NCBI RefSeq assembly: GCF_003313385.1
Contig: NZ_QMHN01000005.1
Span: 341,035 to 405,034 of the forward strand
Direction: 5' to 3'
Length of the DNA stretch: 64,000 nt
DNA from: Pedobacter chitinilyticus
GTDB lineage: Bacteria; Bacteroidota; Bacteroidia; Sphingobacteriales; Sphingobacteriaceae
Shown here: positions 18,003 through 26,879 of the stretch, piece after piece
Numbering within the stretch: position 1 is the first letter of the stretch
Layout of the letters: each line of letters begins with the position of its first letter
Made by a program: the position numbers and the translations under genes
The notes under the pieces: model-generated
The model's input: only the letters and a program-made list of their open reading frames with translations
The model's database searches: none
Told to the model about the DNA's origin: nothing

Positions 18003-18165
18003 AAAATTACAATGAAACCTTCAAGCACTAGTGAAAGGCCCCATCATTGTAACAATGAAGCCTCCATGCAGTAGTGTAAGGACTAATCATTGTAACTATA
18101 AGACCTCCATGCGGTGGTGTAAGGACCTTTTATTGTAGGTATGAAAGCTTCCTGCAATCAGCAGC
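18003..18165. repeat. Imperfect tandem repeat, period 43 bp, about 3.8 copies
   Basis: Units start at about 18003, 18046, 18089 and 18132 (last one partial). Each has an ATTGTAAC-like head, a CCTCCATGC core and a GTAGTGTAAGGAC-like tail. The second unit head forms the palindrome CATTGTAACAATG (18045-18057). The units are diverged by about 20-30 percent. 43 is not a multiple of three and the frames are broken, so this is not coding. No unique spacers are seen, so it is not a CRISPR array. Confidence 0.8.
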
Positions 18166-18289
18166 TTCAAATCATATAAGAAATGACTATAATATGGGGA
18201 AATGCGAGCGGAAAGGTAAATATCGATTGCCCAATAAATGTCTTCATATTATTTACCTAAAAATGAAATAACTTCTGCCAATTTTAGTT

Positions 18290-18297
18290 TAAATTTG
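18290..18297 (+). promoter_or_regulatory. Bacteroidota -7 box TAAATTTG, 4 nt before start codon
   Basis: TAAATTTG fits the TAnnTTTG -7 consensus and lies 4 nt ahead of the ATG at 18302. No TTTG -33 element is seen at 19-20 nt upstream. If it is active, the mRNA would be leaderless or nearly so. Confidence 0.45.
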
Positions 18298-18301
18298 AGG
18301 C

Positions 18302-18547
18302 ATGAAAAAAATACTGGCCATATTACTTTTCTTTTTCACGGTGCTAGCCATTAGCCCAGATGCCAATGCCCAATGTGCAATGTGTACCGCAAATGCCGAA
18401 ATGGGTGTGAAGAATGGCAATACGCAAACTAAAGGACTAAACTCTGGAGTTTTGTATTTGCTGGCCATTCCATTTTTACTAGCGGGTGGTGTAGGCGTGA
18501 TTTGGTATACCAACTTTCGCAAAAAAGAAACTAGCTCCCTGGCCTAG
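18302..18547 (+). CDS. Small CxxC membrane protein, 81 aa
   Basis: Signal peptide to about residue 24 (PDANA cleavage region), then QCAMCTANAE with a CxxC pair (residues 25-28), a soluble loop of about 25 residues, one membrane helix (about 50-68; VLYLLAIPFLLAGGVGVIWY) and a basic C-terminus. The layout is familiar from short conserved Bacteroidota proteins that begin their mature part with an exported CxxC. I believe these are often near cytochrome oxidase genes, but here the gene stands alone. A role in periplasmic thiol or metal handling is speculation. The start is supported by the signal peptide and the TAAATTTG box. Confidence 0.75.
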   Translation: MKKILAILLFFFTVLAISPDANAQCAMCTANAEMGVKNGNTQTKGLNSGVLYLLAIPFLLAGGVGVIWYTNFRKKETSSLA

Positions 18548-18692
18548 TACTACTGTTAAAAACCTTTAAAATTTCCTTTAACAAAGATTAATTTGCTACA
18601 TTGGCGGCAATTGCTAATGCTATGATTTTATGCTTAAACCGTCATCATTTTTTGATGGCAGCTTCATCACAATTGAAATAGAATCTAAACAG

Positions 18693-19352
18693 ATGAAAAA
18701 ATCCACATTTGATTTCCTAAGGGAACTGGCAGACAATAACAACAGAGAATGGTTTGCAAAAAACAAACACTTGTACGAAGAGGCTAAAATTGATCTTTTT
18801 GCCTTGATAACCCCTTTGATTAAGGAACTTTCCAGTATCGATCCACAATTTTCGGCAGATACCGAGCCTAAAAAATGCTTATTACGTATTTACAGGGATA
18901 TTCGTTTTAGTCCAAACAAAGCACCTTACAAAAAGAATTACGGAATAGCCTTTGATGTGAAGGGATATGGTCCGACTACTCCTAGTTACTATCTCCATTT
19001 GGAGCCAGGAAGCTGTTTCTTTGGCGCTGGATTTTGGATGCCTGAGAGCAAAGTAGTGAAAAGCATTAGAGAAGAAATTGATTACAGTGCTGATGAGTTC
19101 TTAGAAGTGGTTAATGATAAAGAGTACAAAGCATTATTCTCGTTAAGCAAAGAAGACAGTTTGAAAAAAGCTCCAAAGGGATATGAAGTAGATCATCCAA
19201 TGATCGATTACTTGAAACTGAAAAGCTTTATTTCCATCTATCCTTTAAAGGAAGAAGATTTTTATCAGAAGGATATCGTGGAAAAGTTGATAAAAGCTTT
19301 CCATACCATTCAACCATTCATTTTATTTTTGCGCAAAGCAGTAGATCAGTAA
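18693..19352 (+). CDS. DUF2461 family protein
   Basis: 219 aa soluble protein. DUF2461 features are STFDFLRELADNNNREWF near the N-terminus, CLLRIYRDIRFSPNKAPYKK in the middle, and YYLHLEPGSCFFGAGFWMPES. The family has no established function. The ATG at 18693 is preferred because family members begin just before this first motif; the ATG at 18630 would add 21 residues of unrelated character. An OmpA-type gene follows after 30 bases on the same strand. Confidence 0.88.
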   Translation: MKKSTFDFLRELADNNNREWFAKNKHLYEEAKIDLFALITPLIKELSSIDPQFSADTEPKKCLLRIYRDIRFSPNKAPYKKNYGIAFDVKGYGPTTPSYYLHLEPGSCFFGAGFWMPESKVVKSIREEIDYSADEFLEVVNDKEYKALFSLSKEDSLKKAPKGYEVDHPMIDYLKLKSFISIYPLKEEDFYQKDIVEKLIKAFHTIQPFILFLRKAVDQ

Positions 19353-19382
19353 CACCTTAAAACATACATTGATAAAACACAA

Positions 19383-20225
19383 ATGAGGAAATTCAATTTT
19401 TTAGTTGCTCTTTTTTTAGTTGTCGCCACCTTAAGTTCATGCGTGGTGCTTTCTACTAAAAAATACAAATCGCTTTTAGCCAAGCAAGATTCCCTAAACA
19501 TGGGATGGAACAATTCGCAATCGCAGAATGAAAGCTTAGAGCAACGCATTAAACGCCTACAAGCCGATACGGCAGCGCTTCATAGTCAATTGGCAGCTCT
19601 GAATCAACGTTACACTGATTTGGACGCCAACTACAGCAAATTGAGAAGCAACAGTTCTTCGGAAATCAACAAGCTAAGCGAAAACCTAAAAAAGAGAGAG
19701 CAACGCTTGAAAGAAGTAGAGGAAGTATTGCGCAAACGCGATGAGGCCACCAACCAATTAAGAGCTAAATTGCAGCAAGCGCTACTTGGCTTTACTAAAA
19801 ATGGCTTGACGGTAGAAGTTAAAAATGGTAAAGTATATGTGTCCCTAACCGATAAATTATTATTCCCATCGGGAAGTATCATTATTGATGAGCGAGGAAA
19901 ACAAGCCTTAACCCAACTGGCCGAAGTACTGAAACAACAGCCTGAAATTAACATTGCCGTAGAAGGTCATACCGACTCGCAACGTATTAACAATTTGGGA
20001 CAGATTAAAGATAACTGGGATTTAAGTGTATTACGCGCAACTTCTGTAGTACGTTTCCTAACCGAAGAGCAAAAAGTTGAAAGTGTGAGAATGACCGCAA
20101 CAGGTAAAGGACAATATCAACCTTTAGCAGAAAATACCAGTGCCGAAGGAAGAAGCAAAAACCGCAGAATTGAAATTGTACTTTCCCCTAAATTGGACGA
20201 ATTGTACGATTTGATTAAACAATAG
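19383..20225 (+). CDS. OmpA-family peptidoglycan-binding lipoprotein
   Basis: 280 aa. Lipobox LSSC with Cys20, then a long coiled coil (about residues 40-140, rich in Leu, Gln, Glu and Lys heptads) and a C-terminal OmpA domain (about 160-275). That domain has IAVEGHTDSQ and the NWDLSVLRATSVVRFL and GRSKNRRIEIVL segments. The expected peptidoglycan-contacting Asp (TDS) and Arg (NRRIE) are present. It probably anchors the outer membrane to the wall. It ends at a bidirectional terminator shared with rfbC. Confidence 0.92.
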   Translation: MRKFNFLVALFLVVATLSSCVVLSTKKYKSLLAKQDSLNMGWNNSQSQNESLEQRIKRLQADTAALHSQLAALNQRYTDLDANYSKLRSNSSSEINKLSENLKKREQRLKEVEEVLRKRDEATNQLRAKLQQALLGFTKNGLTVEVKNGKVYVSLTDKLLFPSGSIIIDERGKQALTQLAEVLKQQPEINIAVEGHTDSQRINNLGQIKDNWDLSVLRATSVVRFLTEEQKVESVRMTATGKGQYQPLAENTSAEGRSKNRRIEIVLSPKLDELYDLIKQ

Positions 20226-20281
20226 CGCTGTTTGTCATTCTGAACGAACCTGCCGCGACACTTCGGGAGCGAAGGAGCTAT

Positions 20282-20323
20282 AGCCACAGATACACAAATC
20301 AAATCAGTGTATCTGTGGCTTTT
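20282..20323. terminator. Bidirectional terminator between the OmpA gene and rfbC
   Basis: A perfect 14-bp stem, AGCCACAGATACAC at 20282-20295 with GTGTATCTGTGGCT at 20307-20320, an 11-nt loop and a T-run on the plus side. It separates two convergent genes. Confidence 0.8.
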
Positions 20324-20326
20324 ATG

Positions 20327-20881
20327 TTAAAACGGTGACTGAAACGAAGCAAAATCACCTAACACTAAATCCTTGTCTGATAAAGAAAACTCTTTAGGAT
20401 CTAAATAAGTTGCCCAATCAATATTGATGGTTGGATCATTCCACATGATGCCTATTTCCGAAGCCTTATCATAGTAATTGCTTACTTTATACGTGAAGAT
20501 GGTATCATCCTCTAAAGTTAAAAAACCATGTAAAAAGCCAGGAGGTACCCATAATTGTTTGTGGTTTTCACCACTTAGTTCAATGGCAAAATGCTGTCCA
20601 TAAGTAGGAGAGTTTTTTCTGATATCTACAGCGACATCAACTACGCGGCCCTGTATTACCCTTACCAGTTTGCCTTGTGCAAATGGATTTGCTTGAGCAT
20701 GCATTCCTCGTAACGTACCTTTTTTGGAAAAAGATTGATTATCCTGTACAAAAGTGACATCAATGCCTGCCTGCTCAAAAATTCTTTGATTAAAGCTTTC
20801 GTAAAAGTAACCTCTGCTGTCTTGCCATAGTTTTGGCTCAATCACAAATAGGTCTTTGATTGGTGTTTCTATTAAGTTCAT
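20327..20881 (-). CDS. rfbC: dTDP-4-dehydrorhamnose 3,5-epimerase
   Basis: 184 aa cupin-fold epimerase of dTDP-L-rhamnose synthesis, cytoplasmic. The catalytic His lies in GTLRGMHAQ, followed by GKLVRVIQGRVVDVAVDIR and the FLTLEDDTIFTYKVSNYYDK segment with the catalytic Tyr. The normal partners (rfbA, B and D) are absent from this window. The gene is the last of a three-gene minus-strand run after the TPR and DUF4286 genes, with 3 bases between it and DUF4286. Its length matches the family. Confidence 0.93.
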   Translation of the reverse strand: MNLIETPIKDLFVIEPKLWQDSRGYFYESFNQRIFEQAGIDVTFVQDNQSFSKKGTLRGMHAQANPFAQGKLVRVIQGRVVDVAVDIRKNSPTYGQHFAIELSGENHKQLWVPPGFLHGFLTLEDDTIFTYKVSNYYDKASEIGIMWNDPTINIDWATYLDPKEFSLSDKDLVLGDFASFQSPF

Positions 20882-20884
20882 AAA

Positions 20885-21187
20885 TTATCCTACAAATTCC
20901 ATTAATGTGGTAAAGGTAACCAGCTTATTAGGGTACCTGTTATACATTTCGGCAATAAAAAGTTGTTCGTGTAAATCTAAAAAGGTTTGATGACGAGTTT
21001 CGTCCTCGGCAATAAATTGTATAGAATAGCTCAAGCCCTCATTGGGAGAATTTACAATTTTTAAAAGTCTGTAAGATACAAAGCACTCTTTATCCATCAA
21101 TTGAGGGATATGGCTTTCTTTCATCCATTGCAGCCAATCAGTTGCCGAAGCTTCTTCAATAATTACGGTTACATTAAATAATAGCAT
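20885..21187 (-). CDS. DUF4286 family protein
   Basis: 100 aa soluble protein beginning MLLFNVTVIIEEASATDWLQ, typical of DUF4286, with a ferredoxin-like alternation of strands and helices and IAEMYNRYPNKLVTFTTLME near the C-terminus. Function unknown. The start at 21187 is preferred over an in-frame start at 21202 because family members begin at MLL and because a TATCTTTG promoter box ends 4 nt before this ATG. It lies 15 bases after the TPR gene and 3 bases before rfbC. Confidence 0.85.
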   Translation of the reverse strand: MLLFNVTVIIEEASATDWLQWMKESHIPQLMDKECFVSYRLLKIVNSPNEGLSYSIQFIAEDETRHQTFLDLHEQLFIAEMYNRYPNKLVTFTTLMEFVG

Positions 21188-21191
21188 GCCG

Positions 21192-21199
21192 CAAAGATA
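21192..21199 (-). promoter_or_regulatory. -7 box TATCTTTG just before DUF4286 start
   Basis: On the minus strand TATCTTTG is followed by CGGC and then the ATG at 21187. It fits TAnnTTTG. A -33 element would lie inside the end of the TPR gene and none was found. It could be an internal promoter for DUF4286-rfbC. Confidence 0.4.
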
Positions 21200-21202
21200 C
21201 AC

Positions 21203-23011
21203 TTAAGCACCTAAATTATCCCCACGCATGTTGCGGTATCTTTTCCTCGCCTCGCTGTTGAGCATGCTGCCAGGGAAATCAGTAATCAACTGTTGATATA
21301 GCTTTTTGGCCGCTTCAATATTGTTCAGCTGATGTTCATAAAGATCTGCTAAGGTAAAAATGGCATCATCAATCCAAATACTGGTAGCGTGGTTGGCAAT
21401 CAATTCCTTTAAATTCTCTTCCGCCTTAGCAAACTCACTAGTCTTGATATAGATTTTAGCCTTCGACATGAGCACATCATCCGTCAAACTATTCTTTGGG
21501 AAAGCAATATCAATGCTGTCTAATTTCTTAATGGCTGCGGTATTGTTGTTCAAAAACTGTAGCATCTCCGCGTCCGCATACATCATCAGTGCCAAGCTAT
21601 CGTTTTTGCTTTGCAGGTTGTCTGAAATTAAAAGACTCAGATTTAAAGCATCGTTGGCAATCAACTGAGAAGTGGAAGCCTTAAGCACATCAGCTTGTGA
21701 TTTGGCGTACTTAAAGTTTCCTTGATAAAAAGACAGTCGAGCCGAACGAAAGCGAGCTTCGCTGGCAATTGGAAGGTTTTCGTATTGCTTGGCTACTTGT
21801 TCGTAAATCAGCACTGCTTCCCAAGGCTGTTTGTTCAGCAGATAAATATCGCCCAAATCTATTTTGATTTGACCAAGTTCCATGGCGGGCAAACCAGGAA
21901 CTTTTAAGGCCTGTTCTAAAGTTTTTTCTGCTTCAGACAAATTATTCAAATAATAAGCCTGTAAATAAGATAGTTTTTTAAGTGCAAAAATAGTTTGGTT
22001 GCTAATCCCATACTGACTGATCACCTGGGTAAATTCATCAGCCAACGCCTTAATAGCTACCTGATCTGTTTTACCTTGCATTGCCAATTCATATTTAGCA
22101 TTAATGAGTTGTATTTTTGCCGCCAAATAAAGTTCTTGTTCAGGACCTTTGCTTAATAAATATTCATAGGCCTTAATGGCAGGGCCAAAAGCTTTATTGG
22201 CCACAAACGTATTCGCCGTATTAAAAATTAAATCAGAAGCATTTTTAGCTCGCTTATCTTGGGCAATAAGCTGTCTTAACGCCATGTCATATTGCTGCTG
22301 TTGGATGTATTGCCAAATCAGCAATTCAGTATAAATTTCGTTTTGAGGGTCTTTCTGTATCTTTTTAAGCAAAGCTGATTGCAATAGTTGGTAATCACCA
22401 TTGCTTTCAAAAACGCTAGAAAGCACACTTTGCGCTTGAGGGATTAACTGTGGATTGGCAGGCAGCGCATTGATGTATTCGTCAATTAAGGCTTGTTTAT
22501 CCTTTTTAAATCGATAAATACTTAATAGCTCAAAAGTGAAAAGCTGTTCATCGCCAAGCACCTTACGGCCCTGTAAAAAAGTATTAACGGCCATGTCATA
22601 AGTTTCGAACCTGTAAAAAGCGTTGGCCAAATCTCTAAACTGAAATTCGTTTTTGGGTACATTTTGTATGGCAGTATAATAAATCTTGTTGGCCTCAGTG
22701 GTTTTACCAAGTTCTTGATAAATACGGCCAAGCGCAATTTGATAGTTGAGTTTTTGAGGTGATTGTTTGATGAGTCTTTTAACCAGGTTTTCGGCCTCAT
22801 CGTATTTTTTGATTTTCAGCAGCGAAGTATAATAAAGATCAAAATAACCATCGTTTCTGGTGCTGTTAAAGAGCTTTTCGAGTAGTGAAGCCGCTTTCTC
22901 GTAATCTGCCTGCTGATAGTACTGATAGGCCAGTGCTTCATCTATATTTTGTTGGGCAAAACTAAAGGTGCACCAGCAACAACCAAGAAATAATAACATC
23001 AGACGTTTCAT
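21203..23011 (-). CDS. Tetratricopeptide repeat protein, secreted
   Basis: 602 aa. Signal peptide with cleavage near TFSFAQ (about residue 20), then TPR-like helical hairpins throughout: an ALAYQYYQQADYEKAASLLEK unit at the N-terminus and a DDAIFTLADLYEHQLNNIEAA unit near the C-terminus. It is probably a periplasmic scaffold; no catalytic domain is seen. The ATG at 23011 (MKRLMLL) gives the best signal peptide; the TTG at 23017 is the alternative. First gene of the TPR-DUF4286-rfbC run, and divergent from the S9-like gene with a 221-base shared upstream region. Confidence 0.85.
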   Translation of the reverse strand: MKRLMLLFLGCCWCTFSFAQQNIDEALAYQYYQQADYEKAASLLEKLFNSTRNDGYFDLYYTSLLKIKKYDEAENLVKRLIKQSPQKLNYQIALGRIYQELGKTTEANKIYYTAIQNVPKNEFQFRDLANAFYRFETYDMAVNTFLQGRKVLGDEQLFTFELLSIYRFKKDKQALIDEYINALPANPQLIPQAQSVLSSVFESNGDYQLLQSALLKKIQKDPQNEIYTELLIWQYIQQQQYDMALRQLIAQDKRAKNASDLIFNTANTFVANKAFGPAIKAYEYLLSKGPEQELYLAAKIQLINAKYELAMQGKTDQVAIKALADEFTQVISQYGISNQTIFALKKLSYLQAYYLNNLSEAEKTLEQALKVPGLPAMELGQIKIDLGDIYLLNKQPWEAVLIYEQVAKQYENLPIASEARFRSARLSFYQGNFKYAKSQADVLKASTSQLIANDALNLSLLISDNLQSKNDSLALMMYADAEMLQFLNNNTAAIKKLDSIDIAFPKNSLTDDVLMSKAKIYIKTSEFAKAEENLKELIANHATSIWIDDAIFTLADLYEHQLNNIEAAKKLYQQLITDFPGSMLNSEARKRYRNMRGDNLGA

Positions 23012-23220
23012 CGGCAAATTTCGCTATTTGCTAAAATTAAATTTTTTAAGCTTATAATTACGAATTGAAAATAAAATAACGCTAGGAGAGATACTGTATT
23101 TTAAATGTTACGGTCTATTTTCTGTAAAATGCCAAATTGTTATTTTATTTGGATATAACTAAAGCCTCTGATAAAAGTAACAATGTTAATGCTAATAGCC
23201 CAACAGCTATAGGGGTTGTG

Positions 23221-23228
23221 TAATTTTG
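23221..23228 (+). promoter_or_regulatory. -7 box TAATTTTG just before the S9-like gene
   Basis: TAATTTTG fits TAnnTTTG and ends 4 nt before the ATG at 23233. No clear -33 TTTG was found. The transcript would be essentially leaderless, possibly starting at the second ATG (23236). Confidence 0.4.
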
Positions 23229-23232
23229 CGAC

Positions 23233-25128
23233 ATGATGATTGCAGTGAAAAAATATGTATGGTTGTTGTTGGTGGTAGCGCTTTTGGCATGTAATCGTGA
23301 TGCACAAGTGAGGGAAATCCCTGTAAACGACTTTTTTAAAACCCAAGATCGGGCATTGTATCGTCTATCTCCCAACGGAAAATACCTCTCTTATTTAACG
23401 CTTAAAGATAAAAAACAACATCTGGTGGTTGAGGATTTAGAAAAGGGAAGCATCACCGAAATTTCAAAACTCGAAGAACGTAATATCAATTTTTATTGCT
23501 GGGTAAGTAATGATGAACTGATCTACTATAAAGAAAAGGAAGGTAGCAGGTTTCAAACCGACTTATACATTGTCAACAAAAATGGCACCCAAGAGCGTGT
23601 TTTAAGTAATGATGGCAAAAGCAAGGTGCGTTTGTTGGAAGATCAACTGATAGAAGATAAATTTCTATTGGTAAGTAGTAACAAGCGAGATTCTACCGTT
23701 TTTGACGTTTATAAATTGAACGTACGCGATGGACAGATGATTGTGGCAGCTAAAAATCCAGGTAATTTTACCGATTGGCTAACGGATAGTAAGGGTAAGT
23801 TGCGCATGGCCATTTCTACCGATGGCGTAAACGAATCTGTTTGGTACCGTGAAAATGAAGCCAGACCATTCCAAAAAATCATTACCAATAACTTTAAAAC
23901 TACCTTGTGGCCTGTAGCCTTTTCAGAAAACAAGCCCAACACCATTTATGCCATTTCTAATGTAAATAGGGATAAAAATGCTTTGGTAGAAATTGATTGT
24001 ATCACAGGAAAAGAAAAAAATGTACTGTTTGCAGAAGATACTTTAAATGTAGTAGAGGCGCAATACTCCAAACGCCGAGGCAAAATGGATTTTGTCGTGT
24101 ACGAAACCTGGAAAAAGGAAAAACATTATTTGAGTGATGATGCTAAAAAGCTTTATCAAGGATTGGAAAAATTAATTCCTGATGCCGAATCGAAAATTAT
24201 TCATCAAGATAAAAACGAACAACATTTTATTGTAAGGACCTTTACCGACCGTAGCCCGGGCGCTTACTACCTTTATAATTCGGGAAGCAACTCCCTGAAA
24301 AAATTGAGCGACATCAACCCTTCCATTAAAGAGGATGAAATGTGCGAAATGAAGCCTATTAGTTATATCACTAACGATGGTTTTAAAATCAATGGATACT
24401 TAACTTTACCATTAGGCGTACAGCCAGAAAATTTACCAGTAGTGGTAATGCCGCATAACGGCCCAGGTCAGCGCAATTCGTGGGGTTTCAATGCCGATGT
24501 GCAATTTTTAGCCAATAGAGGTTATGCAGTGCTGCAGGTGAACTATAGAGGTTCCACTGGTTACGGCAAGGAATTTTATGCAGCGGGTTTTAAGCAATGG
24601 GGACAAAAAATACAGCAAGATGTAGATGCTGGCGTGCATTGGCTTATTAAACAAAAAATAGCCGACCCACAACGTGTAGCCATTTATGGTTATGGCTTTG
24701 GAGGACTTATTGCCATTAACAGTGCTGTAAACAATAACAAGTTATATAAATGTGCAGGTTCAAGCACTGGCATATTAAATCTTTTCAGTTACCTAAAAGC
24801 AATTCCACCGTTTTTAACTTCTAACCTTCAAATGTATTACGAAATTGTAGGTAATCCAGATAAAGATGCGGAATACATGAGGCAGGCTTCTCCAGTTTTT
24901 CATGCCGATAAAATAAATATCCCTGTATTCATTACGCAAAACTCTAAAGATCCACGGATCAATGGGAATGATGCAGTACAGTTTGTAAAGGAGCTTAAAA
25001 AGTTAAATCTACCTGTAACTTATATGGAGAAGGAAGATAGTAAGTCACCTTTGAATAGAGAGGAAGCTCGAAAAAAATCATACGCTGCACTTGAACTTTT
25101 TTTACAAGGTAACCTAAAAAAGCGCTAA
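23233..25128 (+). CDS. S9 prolyl-oligopeptidase-like lipoprotein lacking catalytic Ser and His
   Basis: 631 aa lipoprotein (Cys20 in ALLAC). The N-terminal part (about 35-370) reads as the beta-propeller of S9 peptidases (YRLSPNGKYLSYLTL). The C-terminal part (about 375-625) has the alpha/beta-hydrolase layout, including VVMPHNGPG and GYAVLQVNYRGSTGYG. At the nucleophile elbow the family GxSxGG reads G-Y-G-F-G-G, with Gly488 in place of Ser. The Asp position is kept (Asp573 in NSKDPR), but the C-terminal segment after residue 590 has no histidine where GHG is expected. It is therefore probably non-catalytic. Only 3 bases separate it from a histidine kinase gene. Confidence 0.85.
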   Translation: MMIAVKKYVWLLLVVALLACNRDAQVREIPVNDFFKTQDRALYRLSPNGKYLSYLTLKDKKQHLVVEDLEKGSITEISKLEERNINFYCWVSNDELIYYKEKEGSRFQTDLYIVNKNGTQERVLSNDGKSKVRLLEDQLIEDKFLLVSSNKRDSTVFDVYKLNVRDGQMIVAAKNPGNFTDWLTDSKGKLRMAISTDGVNESVWYRENEARPFQKIITNNFKTTLWPVAFSENKPNTIYAISNVNRDKNALVEIDCITGKEKNVLFAEDTLNVVEAQYSKRRGKMDFVVYETWKKEKHYLSDDAKKLYQGLEKLIPDAESKIIHQDKNEQHFIVRTFTDRSPGAYYLYNSGSNSLKKLSDINPSIKEDEMCEMKPISYITNDGFKINGYLTLPLGVQPENLPVVVMPHNGPGQRNSWGFNADVQFLANRGYAVLQVNYRGSTGYGKEFYAAGFKQWGQKIQQDVDAGVHWLIKQKIADPQRVAIYGYGFGGLIAINSAVNNNKLYKCAGSSTGILNLFSYLKAIPPFLTSNLQMYYEIVGNPDKDAEYMRQASPVFHADKINIPVFITQNSKDPRINGNDAVQFVKELKKLNLPVTYMEKEDSKSPLNREEARKKSYAALELFLQGNLKKR

Positions 25129-25131
25129 GTC

Positions 25132-26808
25132 ATGGCCATGGAGTCTGTTAAAGAAAGCGGTTACCGTAAAAACTTTTCCCTAATCGTTGCATTTATCGGC
25201 CTAATCTCGGTACTCTTTGTACTATCGTTGTTTTTGGCGTTCAATTTCAGCAAAAAGAAAATCGAGGGTGACTTTATTTCCGCAAAAACGAATGTGCTAG
25301 AAGAAAGTATCAAGCCCTATAATGATTTCTTTTCGAACAAACTGCCAGAAATTTCTTACTACAACGGTTTCCTTGATTCGGCTACAGCCGCCAAGTTTGT
25401 AGATACGATTTTACTTAAATACCCTTTCGTTAAAAAAGTAGTTTTCTTTGATGCCGAGGTACGTAACATGCGTTACGAGGATAATGGACTAAATGTTGGG
25501 GAGTTTTCTGTAGGGATGAAAAACGCGTATCAATTTGGAACCTATATTCCCGAAGATTCAGTAAAGATTTTTGGTCCAAATGCCGTACAAAGCAATGCTA
25601 CGCTGGAGAGTTTTAATGAGTTGGCTTTGAAGCTTTATACTTTTGTAAATAAGCTCGACACTGCCAGAACGCCCACACAAGAGGAACTTTTTAATATTTT
25701 CTCTAATATCAAGCATAACCGGATAGATTACTTCAATATTCCACGTTTTGAGGATTTGAAGATTTACAAGCAGATGATTACAAAAAAGCTGCCGTCTGAA
25801 CCAGTTTATCAGCAAGACATGCTTTCTTTTGAACTTGATCCTATGAAGATTAAGATCAAGAACAATCGTCCGTTGCTTTACCAGTCGGTACGTATTGAAC
25901 CGATTACCTACGATCCTTTGGAAACTTCTTCGGAATATGAAACTGGGGAGATTACTTTGGGTGGTCCTTTTTCGGCTTACAAACTATACTTCATCTCTGC
26001 AAAATCTTTTATTAAGAAAGAGATTTTTGGCTACTTTTTCCCTATTGCTGCGCTGATATTGATTTTTTATGGACTGTTATTACTCGTTGCCTTTTTGATC
26101 TATCGTAATCTGAACATTAACCATAAGATGTTTAAGCTGCAATATGATTTTTTGACCAACCTAACGCATGAATTTAAAACACCCGTTAGCGTCATTAAAA
26201 TTGCAGGCAATAATATTAAAAGCGCTGCAAGCATCTCCGAAAGGGAGCAAAAACTATATGGCAAAATTTTGGATGAAGAAGCCGATAAGTTGAATGGCTT
26301 AATGAATAAGTTGCTGGCTTTTACCCAAATTGAAAACAAGGCCATTAAGCTCAATGAAGATCGCGTGGATATGGTTGAGTTTATCGAAAGTACCATTGAT
26401 GTCCATCAGCTTAAGCATCCAGATTTTAAGCTGACTTATGAGGTTACCGACTTTACACATTTCATCACAGATCCTGTGCTATTGGGTAGTTTGTTTGATA
26501 ACTTGGCAGAAAACGCGTATAAATATTCGCCTCCCAATAGAAAGCAATTACACATTACCGCTAGGTTAATTAAAGATAAAGTGGTTTTACGTTTTAAAGA
26601 TGCAGGTATTGGTATTCCTGCGTCGGAAATTAACAATATCTTTAAGAAATTTTATAGGATTCAAAATCAGTATAACCAAGCAGGAAGTGTAGGCTTAGGT
26701 TTGGCTTTTTGTAAGGAACTTGTTAATTTTATGAAAGGTGAAATTAGTGTGCGCAGTGTGGTAGACAAAGGCACCGAGTTTAAAATCGTATTACCGTTTA
26801 ATCAATGA
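25132..26808 (+). CDS. Membrane sensor histidine kinase
   Basis: 558 aa. First membrane helix at about residues 16-37, a periplasmic sensor domain of about 260 residues with no recognised fold, second helix at about 300-325, and no clear HAMP domain. The HisKA dimerisation box has the phospho-acceptor His346 (LTHEFKTPVSVIK). The HATPase domain shows the N box (DNLAENAYKY), G1 (DAGIGIP), F box (FKKFYRI) and G2 (GSVGLGLAFCKEL). The start is at 25132, 3 bases after the S9-like gene, which indicates an operon and suggests that the lipoprotein feeds or modulates the sensor (inference). Confidence 0.93.
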   Translation: MAMESVKESGYRKNFSLIVAFIGLISVLFVLSLFLAFNFSKKKIEGDFISAKTNVLEESIKPYNDFFSNKLPEISYYNGFLDSATAAKFVDTILLKYPFVKKVVFFDAEVRNMRYEDNGLNVGEFSVGMKNAYQFGTYIPEDSVKIFGPNAVQSNATLESFNELALKLYTFVNKLDTARTPTQEELFNIFSNIKHNRIDYFNIPRFEDLKIYKQMITKKLPSEPVYQQDMLSFELDPMKIKIKNNRPLLYQSVRIEPITYDPLETSSEYETGEITLGGPFSAYKLYFISAKSFIKKEIFGYFFPIAALILIFYGLLLLVAFLIYRNLNINHKMFKLQYDFLTNLTHEFKTPVSVIKIAGNNIKSAASISEREQKLYGKILDEEADKLNGLMNKLLAFTQIENKAIKLNEDRVDMVEFIESTIDVHQLKHPDFKLTYEVTDFTHFITDPVLLGSLFDNLAENAYKYSPPNRKQLHITARLIKDKVVLRFKDAGIGIPASEINNIFKKFYRIQNQYNQAGSVGLGLAFCKELVNFMKGEISVRSVVDKGTEFKIVLPFNQ

Positions 26809-26816
26809 TAGAATGA

Positions 26817-26848
26817 TAGAATGAGTGAATAATAGCATTCAGTCATTC
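26817..26848. repeat. Short-period repeat hairpin between kinase and regulator genes
   Basis: The direct repeats GATAGAAT, GATAGAAT and GAGTGAAT run across the end of the kinase gene. GAATGAGTGAAT (26819-26830) pairs with ATTCAGTCATTC (26837-26848) with one mismatch. It belongs to the class of spacers whose arms are built from 7-8-nt repeats. Confidence 0.6.
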
Positions 26849-26879
26849 AAAATTTAATCATTTAAAAATTTAAATAGTT

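Larger units (their letters stand above)
17895..18301. other. 407-base gene-free stretch with palindrome and tandem repeats
   Basis: No credible gene on either strand. It contains a perfect 14-bp palindrome GAAATAGCTATTTC (17941-17954), the 43-bp repeat array described separately (18003-18165), and at the right end a TAAATTTG promoter box directly before the next gene. Confidence 0.7.

Noticed and set aside
18003..18165. Possible CRISPR array
   Set aside because: The 43-bp units are tandem without unique spacers and diverge along their full length; no cas gene is near.
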